Shown here in pieces: positions 56,852-64,000 of a stretch of DNA of 64,000 nucleotides. Numbering within the stretch: the stretch's first letter is position 1; every line of letters starts with the position of its first letter. The DNA is from Staphylotrichum longicolle (lineage: Eukaryota > Ascomycota > Sordariomycetes > Sordariales > Chaetomiaceae): the NCBI GenBank assembly GCA_019096155.1, contig JAHCVI010000003.1, forward strand, positions 1,550,001-1,614,000, in the 5' to 3' direction. A program made the translations under genes and the position numbers. The notes under the pieces are model-generated. The model did not search any database. It was not told the origin of the DNA and saw only the letters and a list, made by a program, of their open reading frames with translations.

Positions 56852-57664
56852 ATGTCTTCTCCCACGAGCGACCCCATCGCCGAGCATGGCTGGACCGCCG
56901 TCCCAGTCGACGCCGAGGCCATCTTCAAAGGCAAACCATACCTCTATAAGCCCGTGCCAGTCCTGGTCAAGGACATGCACTTCCCCTCCGACGATCCCAT
57001 AGTCGCCAAAGTCCAGCAATATGCAAAGGAGCACCTCCCGCAACAAACCTACAACCACTCCATGCGCGTCTTCTACTGGGGTAACACTTACCATGTTCTC
57101 TCTCTTCTCAGCCCACCCGAATTCTGACACTCCTCCTCGTCTCCTAGCAACCGCAATCCTCCAGCAGCAGTTCCCCGACCACGCCCCCTCCCTGTCCCCT
57201 TCCACCCTGGCCCTGACCTCCCTCCTCCACGACATCGGCACCGCCCCGGCCTTCCTCACGAGCACCCTCCTGTCCTTCGAGTTCCACGGCGCCATCACCG
57301 CCCTCGACCTCCTCTCCTCCCCGGCCTACGGCGCCCCGCCCCCGCAGGCCGAGGCCGTCTGCGAGGCCATCATCCGCCACCAGGACCTGGGCAGGGAGGG
57401 CACCATCACCTTCCTGGGCCAGCTCATACAGCTGGCGACCGTGTACGACAACCTCGGGGCGCGGGCGTACCTGGTGCACGAGACGACGCGCGCGGACGTG
57501 AACCGGGCGTTTCGGAGGGGAGGGTGGGCCGGGTGCTTTGCGCGGACGATACGCCAGGAGGTGGCGGTGAAGCCGTGGGCGCATTCGACGCACCTGGGGG
57601 CGCGAGCGGGGAGGAGTTTGGCAACGCGGTGGAGGGGAATTTGTTGATGGCGGAGTATGAGTAG
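56852..57664 (+). CDS. HD-domain enzyme, cyanamide hydratase-like (C-terminal frameshift)
   Basis: Two exons, 56852-57080 and 57148 onward, with a 67-bp intron (GTAACA...TCCTAG). HD residues for metal binding are visible: YNHSMRV, SLLHDIGT (His about 103, Asp 104), FEFHGA, IIRHQDLG, and LATVYDNLGA. This set matches the fungal cyanamide hydratase family, which hydrates cyanamide to urea in the cytosol; related members have other small nitrogen compounds as substrates. The N-terminal GWTAVPVDAEAIF is also family-like. As read, the frame runs to 57647 with an Arg-rich end. One missing base in the G-run at 57596-57600 would instead give an acidic C-terminus ending in LLMAEYE at 57664, as expected for the family (KPWAHST before it). 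I therefore extend the span to 57664. The substrate is not certain. Confidence 0.82.
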
Positions 57665-58588
57665 AGATGGAGAAAAGGGGGTGGGATCGGGGGTTGGGGT
57701 AGTGTGGGCGAAGAAGGATGGGGGGTTCTGATAGAGAAGGTGGTACTGAGTGTAGCAATTCTCCAGCTAGAGCAGTAACTGTTATTGTCAGCTTGTCTTT
57801 GTTCAGATGGTGTCTGAGAGGGAATTGGTACTTAGGGAGGGAGGCTCTCACAGGTACAACGTGAACGTAAGGTACCTGAAGGTCACACGGTACTCAGAGA
57901 CCCTCCCCAGCACTAAGTATACCGGGGATTGCAGGCGGACTAAATGCTGAGAAAGTTCTTGAGACTGCCGACCTGAAGACCATAAGGCACTTTCGGTCTC
58001 CGGCACCATAAAACATCAATGCATCATCGCTGGAAAAAGGTCTCATGCTATCTCGTGCTCGTTACGCTGCACAGGGGCGCTAACGGGTCATCTGCTCCAG
58101 GATTGGCAATCATCTGCTGCCGTTCAGATTCATCTGTTCCGTTCTTGTATCTTCACATGTCTCCCAGGCTGCCTTCCAGGTTTTCAGACGGGTCTTATGA
58201 TAACGTCAGTGTGTCACAGTGAGGTCAAAGGCGCTCCCAACCGTGTTTTTGAGAATAAGAAACGTCTTTCCTCTTCATCTCCCAAGGGAGTTGCAGTTTA
58301 CAGTGAGGTCAGAGGCGCTTTCAGCCATGCTTTTGGAAGAAGAGGCGCCTCCTCTCATCTCCTAGGTGGGGAATGGGAAACTTCACAATGAGGTCAGAGG
58401 CGCTCTCAACCATGTCTTGATAAGAAGCGTACCCTCTCCATTTCCCGGGGAAATTGAAGGTTCGGGTTGTTTTATAAGGTGCTTTACACAGTTGAAGTAC
58501 TAGCTGGACATCTCACGAAGTACCTCCTCTGCCGCCATTCGGAGAATCCTAGCAAAAGCCGCACTCATCTCCAAGGAACCGTCCTAAG
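57665..58588. other. Intergenic region with tandem repeat
   Basis: It lies between the HD-domain gene and the GMC gene, both on the plus strand. The main content is a three-copy 85-bp degenerate repeat at about 58211-58460, listed separately. Confidence 0.5.
58211..58460 (+). repeat. Degenerate 85-bp tandem repeat, three copies
   Basis: The block ACA(G)TGAGGTCA(A/G)AGGCGCT, then a C/T-rich half with CATCTCC, recurs with GAGGTC at 58221, 58305 and 58390 (spacing 84 and 85 bp). Copies differ at several positions. The array ends about 130 bp before the GMC oxidoreductase start and thus lies in its promoter. Confidence 0.8.
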
Positions 58589-60223
58589 ATGTCGCCAGCG
58601 AGGGAGACACTCATTACCGAATACGGCGAGGTCGCGAAGGCTCTGCTTAAGAGCAATCGCAACGAGGAAGAAGACTACGATGTCATCGTAGTCGGATCCG
58701 GAATGGGTGGTGGCGTCGTTGCCGCGTCGCTCTTGGACGAGGGCAAGAAGGTTCTGGTCCTTGAGGCCGGCTCGCTGCTTTTTCCAACCCACGTCGGCAA
58801 CCTGTCGCGTCGTCTGCTCATTGGAAAGTTTCAGAAGCACGTCTGGTCTCTCTGGGACAACTTCAGCGTCAAGAATTACAACAACCTTCCAAACTCAGTT
58901 TACGAGGGCGGCCAAGGTTTTAACCTGGGCGGCCGCAGCATTTTGTGGGGCGGCTCTATTCCCCGACTTTCGAAGTGGGAACTTGAGGTCTGGCCGCCGG
59001 ATATTCAGCATTATCTCATCAACGATGGCGGGTACGACTATGCCGAGGGGGTGTTCAACGCAGAGCGTCCGGTGCCGCAGAACTTCACCAAGAAGTCAAT
59101 CAAGATTCTGAGCGACACGCTGGGTGCTGAGTGGAACATCGATTTCGGACCTGTTGCGGTCGAATATGCAGGGCCAACAGAATGGTCCATTCCTGCCGGT
59201 TTGTTCTCGACGGCGGACCTGCTGCTTGAGGACGCTATGGTTGAAGGTCTCAGTCAGACGACGGAAACCCGCAGGTCCTTAACGGTCAATCTCAACCACG
59301 CGGTGTGGGAAGTTCTTTTCGACCCGAACAAGAAAGAGAGGGCCACGGGTGTGCGTTGCCACGACCTCCTGGACGACAAAATAAGAATCTACAAGGCCAA
59401 AGCCGTCGTCTTGAGCGCTGGCGCGTTGGAGTCAGCCAAAATCGCCCTCAACTCTGGCATAACGGATGGGGACGTCGGCAGGGGGATTGTTGATCACGCC
59501 ATCTACTATCGGCATTTTGTCGTCCCTCCCGACACTCTGAAATCACTGGGCCTGGAACCGCCAGTTCCGAGTGGGACTCCTCCCCGAAACGAGCCGCAGT
59601 CAGCCAGACTGCTCATCAGACATGAGGCGGCGACCATGGAGAAATATGCCTTCGATGTCATTGTGGAGTTTGGAGCACAGTTCAATCAGGGCCGCTATGT
59701 CGATCCCGACGATGTGCGAGAGGACCTGACCGTCAGGCAGGGTCACATGCTCTGCGAGATTGTCTTCCAGTTCTACGCTCCACTCATGAAAGACAACGTG
59801 GTTCAGCTCGCGCCCGGAGGCCACCATGGGAATGCTGTCGAGATCTACATGGAGGCGGCACCTGTTCCCGACGCCATCTTGGATCAAGCCCGCGATCTTG
59901 CTGCGAAGGTGTTCAAGAAATTGAACGCCCTGCCTGTTCTTGACGAGAACCCGTTATATGTGGAGGGGACTTCTGTGCCGATTCTGACGCCGGCTAAGGT
60001 AGGCGGCGTGGCTCACGAGGTTGGCACGCTGCGAATGCCGGTCGACGGGGCTAAGGGCGTTGTTGACAAGGACCTAAAGTTTGAGGGTTACGAGAACCTG
60101 TTTGCTTGCGACAATTCCGTTTTCCCCTGCTCGCCAGCCGGGAATCCTAGTTTGACGCTTGTGGCTCTGGCAGGGAGATGTGCCAAGAAGGTTGCAGCTT
60201 ATGTCTCAACTCTGCCTGCATGA
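58589..60223 (+). CDS. GMC-family FAD-dependent oxidoreductase
   Basis: Single exon, 544 codons. The N-terminal FAD-binding motif YDVIVVGSGMGGGVVAA (about residues 29-46) is followed by VLVLEAG and by GFNLGGRSILWGGS, the second dinucleotide motif. Near the C-terminus the catalytic His lies in HEVGTLRMP and the Asn in GNPSLTLVALAGR, joined by NLFACDNSVFPCSPAGNP, of which the core SVFPCSPAGNP is diagnostic. These features match the glucose-methanol-choline superfamily and look closer to pyranose-oxidase or bacterial-type GMC dehydrogenases than to aryl-alcohol oxidases. No signal peptide is seen, so it is probably intracellular or leaderless. The substrate is unknown; a sugar or alcohol is likely. 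The first ATG is used. The absence of introns and a repeat-rich promoter are notable. Confidence 0.9.
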   Translation: MSPARETLITEYGEVAKALLKSNRNEEEDYDVIVVGSGMGGGVVAASLLDEGKKVLVLEAGSLLFPTHVGNLSRRLLIGKFQKHVWSLWDNFSVKNYNNLPNSVYEGGQGFNLGGRSILWGGSIPRLSKWELEVWPPDIQHYLINDGGYDYAEGVFNAERPVPQNFTKKSIKILSDTLGAEWNIDFGPVAVEYAGPTEWSIPAGLFSTADLLLEDAMVEGLSQTTETRRSLTVNLNHAVWEVLFDPNKKERATGVRCHDLLDDKIRIYKAKAVVLSAGALESAKIALNSGITDGDVGRGIVDHAIYYRHFVVPPDTLKSLGLEPPVPSGTPPRNEPQSARLLIRHEAATMEKYAFDVIVEFGAQFNQGRYVDPDDVREDLTVRQGHMLCEIVFQFYAPLMKDNVVQLAPGGHHGNAVEIYMEAAPVPDAILDQARDLAAKVFKKLNALPVLDENPLYVEGTSVPILTPAKVGGVAHEVGTLRMPVDGAKGVVDKDLKFEGYENLFACDNSVFPCSPAGNPSLTLVALAGRCAKKVAAYVSTLPA

Positions 60224-61062
60224 TGAGATTTTCAAAAGAAGCCGACGGCATTGAAGTTGGATTGGAACTCGGTGGATGTACGGAAGGTACTTACCTACTG
60301 TGCCGCAGTCTAAAACTTTACGAACAACAAAGACAAAGAGAAAGAGAAAGAGAAAGAGAAAGAGAAAGAGAAAGAGAAAGAGAAAGAGAAAGAGAAAGAG
60401 AAAGAGAAAGAGAAAGAGAAAGAGAAAGAGAAAGAGAAAGATGTTCATTAGTGCAATTACACATGTGTTCGTGATCAAGTTTGGAAGGGGTTGTCAGGGG
60501 CGTTGACAGGGAGTTGAGTGCAAGCGCCCTGGCCCACTTAGGCTTCCGGAGACCGTTACAGTGTCGACGCTGGCGACAACCAGTGTGTGCAAGGTTGAAC
60601 CCACAGCGCCGACGGACCTGACAAGGAAGACATCCCCAAAAGAAGAGCACCAGAAGAGCACCACAGCACCTTTGGCAACACCCCCTCCTGCCTCGCCCAT
60701 GACGACGCCCATACGAACAAGGTTTATTCAACGACTGGCAGTCGACAAAAGGGCACTGAGAACGCAAGTCTTCATAGTATCAATCTCAATATTCTTCACA
60801 TATATAAACTATAGACAACAAGTCGTTCGTTACGTTACAAGGAAACTATATCACCACTCTCATATATCCCGCACAGCCGCCTTGATGTTCTCGACCCAAA
60901 ATCAAACCACAAACTCCATCCCAATGGAACCAATGCATACCAGATCCCCGACACATAACTCCTCCAACAAAAACAAAAGCACAGCCCCCTGAACCGTACA
61001 CATATAATTGGACACCGCTATCCCCACCCCCACCCAACCAGATCAACACAACCGAAATCACC
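60224..61062. other. Convergent 3' region with microsatellite
   Basis: It lies between the GMC gene (+) and the unknown gene (-). It holds the GAGAAA array at 60336-60440 and AT-rich sequence with TATATAAAC near 60800 that suits transcript ends. Confidence 0.5.
60336..60440 (+). repeat. GAGAAA hexanucleotide microsatellite, about 17 copies
   Basis: A nearly perfect (GAGAAA)n array of about 105 bp, starting after a degenerate AAAGACAAAGAG. All three frames on each strand stay open across it, giving spurious Arg/Glu/Lys or Leu/Phe/Ser proteins. It lies about 110 bp past the stop codon of the GMC gene. Confidence 0.95.
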
Positions 61063-62793
61063 TCACTCATCATCCTCCCACCCCTCCCCACCTGGCCCCA
61101 TAAAATCCATCTCCTCCCCCATCTCCTCCACCTCAACCCGCGTCCCCAGCGCCTCCCTGCCCTGCCGGATCATGCTCAGCAACTTGGCATTAAACGCGTC
61201 CACGCGCGCGTCCGCGTCCCGTTCCGCCGCCAATTTGCGCTGCGCGAGCTGCCGCGCCTCGGCATCCAGCCGCGGGCTCGTCGTGGCCGCCTGTCTGCGC
61301 GCCGCCGACGTTCCCGGTCCTGTCGCTGTCCCTGTCGCGGCAGTTGTGGTGGTTGTTGTTGTTGTGGTGCTCGAAGAGGTGGCCGAGGCGGAGGACTGGT
61401 TGCGGCGGTGGTGGGCGGGGCCGGTGCTCAGGCTGAGGCGTTTGGGTTTCGAAGGCGAGCTGGGGCGGAGGGTTGTGCTGGTGCTGAGGCTGTGGCGCGG
61501 GGTGTGGGTTTGGCGGCTTGAGGGGCGCGAGGTGGAGGGTTTGAGGGACGGTTTCGCGGATGCGGTGGTTGGAGTGCCCGGGAAGGCAAAGGGGTTGGGA
61601 TTGTGGCTTTGTTGAGGGGATGGCTGAACTGGCACGGGAATGCGGCTGGGCGTCGAGTGGGTGGCTGGTGACGCACGCGGGGAGGCGAAGCTTGCTGGTT
61701 CGCGAGGCGGCAGGCTGGGTGAGGCGGCGTGGGAGATGCGTAGTGGTGGGCGGGTGGCGGTCCGTGGGAGCGTTGGCGTGCCGCCTGTGAATCGTTGAGA
61801 CGGTGCCGAGATGCGCCGGTGGCTGGTGGCCGAGGTTTGCGAGTAGTATCCTGAACGGGGTCGTGCTAACCCGCTGGGCCTCGCAGCGGCCGCCTTGACC
61901 TCGGCGGCGAACCGTATCGGTGTCTGGTTGCTGGGCTCGTCCACCACCACCCAGTTTCTCAGCTCGTCGTTGTTATTTGCGCTAACTTGGCGTCGCTTGG
62001 CAGCGGGTCGGGGAGTTGAGTCGGGTGTGCTGACGTCGCGGTAAACAGGAGAATATGGGGCCGGCGCTGGTTGAGGAGCATATGCTGGTGCTTCTTCAAC
62101 CATGGGAGTGTCCTCAGCAGACTGTACGGGCGCATCTGGTTCGGAGCCCCATGGGTCGCCCGTCGTTTCGGTCACCGTAGATCCACTGACGTTGTACCCC
62201 TGACCCCCTCCCGCATGGAACCCCTTGAACGCCCCTTTCTTGCAGAACTCCCAGACCTTGCCCACCATGTTGCCTATCGTCTGTAGGCTAAATAAGCTCC
62301 ATGCTGCCGCGCTGGGTGTGTTTGTTGGGGGGTTAACTGGCAGTTGTATGGACGGTGATTCCGCTTCGGGCGTCTTCGGTCCTAATCCTCGCCTGTAGTC
62401 GACGTCAGAGTAGACACTGTCTTCCAACAGACCGTTCTCCGCACCCACTGGCGGCCCCGCCGGTGTGGTGCTGATCTGTCCCGCCAGCGTATACCTGAAC
62501 TCTCGACTCCTCTCTTCTTCCCGCCCATCGGTTGCGCCGTCCATATTCATGTGCCAGTCTAGCGGCGTCGATTCTCTCGTTCTTGCTCGTTTCCGTTTCG
62601 CCGTCCCCGTCTGTGCTGCGGTCGACATTGAGATATCGGAAAAGAGACTGCCGGTCGACTTGGCTAGGTTGTAGCTGGACCCGGACGGTGATGGGGGTGG
62701 CTGGAAGATATTGGCATGCAACGGCTGGCTTGGCCTCGTCGCTGGGTCAAACCCAAACCCCCCATGAGCTTGGAACTGCGGTGCGAATGACAT
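61063..62793 (-). CDS. Low-complexity conserved fungal protein, function unknown
   Basis: Single exon, 576 codons, with strong G/C third positions. No named domain is recognised. The start MSFAPQFQAHGGFGFDPATR is disordered; a basic KRKRARTRESTPLDWH (about residues 66-82) could be a nuclear signal. One amphipathic segment stands out (about 163-200): WSLFSLQTIGNMVGKVWEFC, then KGFHAGGGQGY, likely the conserved core. A WVVVDEP element lies at about 288. The middle and C-terminal parts are Ser/Thr/Pro-rich, with a poly-Thr run (about 485-495) and a charged C-terminal helix (ARQLAQRKLAAERDADARVD) before an acidic end. Such proteins occur in Sordariomycetes without a known role; nuclear location is inferred from the basic motif only. 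Confidence 0.78.
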   Translation of the reverse strand: MSFAPQFQAHGGFGFDPATRPSQPLHANIFQPPPSPSGSSYNLAKSTGSLFSDISMSTAAQTGTAKRKRARTRESTPLDWHMNMDGATDGREEERSREFRYTLAGQISTTPAGPPVGAENGLLEDSVYSDVDYRRGLGPKTPEAESPSIQLPVNPPTNTPSAAAWSLFSLQTIGNMVGKVWEFCKKGAFKGFHAGGGQGYNVSGSTVTETTGDPWGSEPDAPVQSAEDTPMVEEAPAYAPQPAPAPYSPVYRDVSTPDSTPRPAAKRRQVSANNNDELRNWVVVDEPSNQTPIRFAAEVKAAAARPSGLARPRSGYYSQTSATSHRRISAPSQRFTGGTPTLPRTATRPPLRISHAASPSLPPREPASFASPRASPATHSTPSRIPVPVQPSPQQSHNPNPFAFPGTPTTASAKPSLKPSTSRPSSRQTHTPRHSLSTSTTLRPSSPSKPKRLSLSTGPAHHRRNQSSASATSSSTTTTTTTTTAATGTATGPGTSAARRQAATTSPRLDAEARQLAQRKLAAERDADARVDAFNAKLLSMIRQGREALGTRVEVEEMGEEMDFMGPGGEGWEDDE

Positions 62794-64000
62794 GATGGGT
62801 AATCGGAGCTATTCCAGGAACGATCGGGAGCCTAATTCGCCTGTCGGTACCTGATGCGTCCAACACAGAGCGCGCCAGCTCAACGCTGCGTGTCGGTCGG
62901 CGCCAGATCGCGTGGCGCGGCCACTGTGGTGCGCGCCCAGTTGTTGGCCGGGTATGTTGGGTATCTCGGGTGTCTTGGTCGAGATCCTGGACGTGTGCCG
63001 TGGCCCTTGGTGCCTGTTTCGTCTTGATAGATTCAGGGCTTTCGTGTCTGGTCCGGATGCGCCAGGCGCGTGATCATCGAGGCGGGGTGTTGGACAAGGT
63101 GTCGAGGTGCAGCAACACAGCTGCTCGGGCAACCAACCAGAGCCGGGCCAGCGTCGGCTGGGATCGGTGAGGGGCTCACTGATGACGCTTGCTCAAGCCA
63201 CCACCATGTCCGCTTTCCATGAGATGGTGCTCCCTTGGACCTGTCAACTTTTTACTGCCTGCGATGCACACGGTAAATGGGTCGTCGATGGTCGGAGAGG
63301 CGAATCTTCGTTGCGGACGGAGTTGCTGTGCCGACTCGTGCGCCGACGACCCGTCAGTTCAAAACCGTCTTCAGTCTGCGATTCGCTCGGGCTCGGATGC
63401 ACCGAATTGCACAGGCCGTCGTCGACTAGTAGTGATGGAACACGGAGGATCCTGGCGATGAGAGGTTGTTCGCGTCGTCGCGACTGCGGTTCCACGCCAA
63501 AGTGGATGCGTCGACTTCGTACTTGGTAAGTTCGGACTGTGGAGTCGATCCGCTAGGGTTGCGGGTCGAGTTTACAGAGGGCAGATAATCAGCCTTATCG
63601 CGAAACCCCTCGAGCATGCTTTGCAGAGTTGGAAAAGCCCTGCCGTCGAATGAGGTGCCGCTGTGGTTGCCGTAGCAAAGCCCGCGTTTATTGTTGACCG
63701 ATCGTGGGGGCCGAACAAATTTGAAGTTTACTTTCGAACAGTGACACCTCAGCAAGAGCTCGGAGCGGGACTCCACAATTTCCCCACAGTCCCTCAACAA
63801 TTGAGAAGCACGGCAGAGGCATACTGTGGTTGCGAGCAAAAAGAAAACCCCCTGTTAAGTATTTGTGGGGCGACGCGTTGCCAATTGAGCTGAAAATTAC
63901 CCCCGCAAATACAACGCACGGGATATTCATTACCCATCATACCACAGTACTGTGTACTGGGGGCGCTAAACCTCCTGCATTCATGAATTCGATTCCAAGT
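62794..64000. other. Right edge, upstream of the last gene
   Basis: It holds the promoter and leader of the low-complexity protein gene. No convincing coding frame reaches the window edge on either strand. Confidence 0.45.

Noticed and set aside
58197..58391. 64-codon frame across the 85-bp tandem repeat
   Set aside because: Too short, no homologue recognised; the repeat is better seen as promoter DNA.
60178..60506. Open frames across the GAGAAA array with Arg/Glu/Lys or Leu/Phe/Ser repeats
   Set aside because: They are simple consequences of a hexanucleotide repeat without stop codons.

Overview
The window reads as nuclear chromosomal DNA of a filamentous ascomycete (Pezizomycotina, most likely a Sordariomycete). 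Coding regions are GC-rich with a strong preference for G or C in the third codon position. Introns are short (about 50-145 bp), with fungal donors (GTAAGT, GTGAGT, GTATGT) and CTAAC-like branch points. Genes sit on both strands with 0.15-3 kb gaps. The gene content is typical of the group: 2EXR and DUF7730 proteins, a NACHT protein with a DUF7791-type region, LysM proteins, a killer-toxin-type chitinase and GH75 chitosanase. I support 24 protein genes. I found no rRNA, tRNA, CRISPR array or intact transposon.

Left part (0-36 kb), mostly housekeeping: NAF1 (H/ACA snoRNP assembly), a single-pass membrane protein with a C-terminal SH3 domain, a DUF7730-like protein, a CHIP-type TPR/U-box ubiquitin ligase, a NIPA-family Mg2+ transporter with a polyQ tail, a short-chain dehydrogenase with a broken frame, ADA2 (SAGA adaptor), GAL7, ERG28, the very-long-chain 3-oxoacyl-CoA reductase (IFA38), NUP170, a NACHT/STAND protein and an unknown protein. 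ERG28 and IFA38 diverge from one 408-bp promoter, and both act in ER lipid synthesis.

Middle part (36.6-54 kb), a secreted chitin/chitosan neighbourhood: a five-LysM secreted protein, a LysM-WSC secreted protein, an unknown secreted cysteine-containing protein, a 1361-aa GH18 chitinase with LysM and chitin-binding modules like the Kluyveromyces zymocin alpha subunit, a small secreted cysteine-rich protein, and a GH75 chitosanase carrying four copies of a six-cysteine module. A 2EXR protein lies among them. This is the most interesting region.

Right part (54-64 kb): about 2.9 kb without a convincing gene, an HD-domain cyanamide-hydratase-like enzyme, a GMC oxidoreductase preceded by an 85-bp degenerate tandem repeat, a long GAGAAA microsatellite, and a low-complexity protein of unknown function.

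A pattern across the window is that several otherwise well-preserved genes (SH3 protein, NIPA transporter, short-chain dehydrogenase, HD enzyme, possibly the NACHT gene) show apparent one-base frame changes, often in G or C runs, while codon bias continues in the new frame. Consensus errors in the assembly are the simplest explanation; real decay is the alternative. All intron and start calls are read by eye, with no transcript or alignment support.
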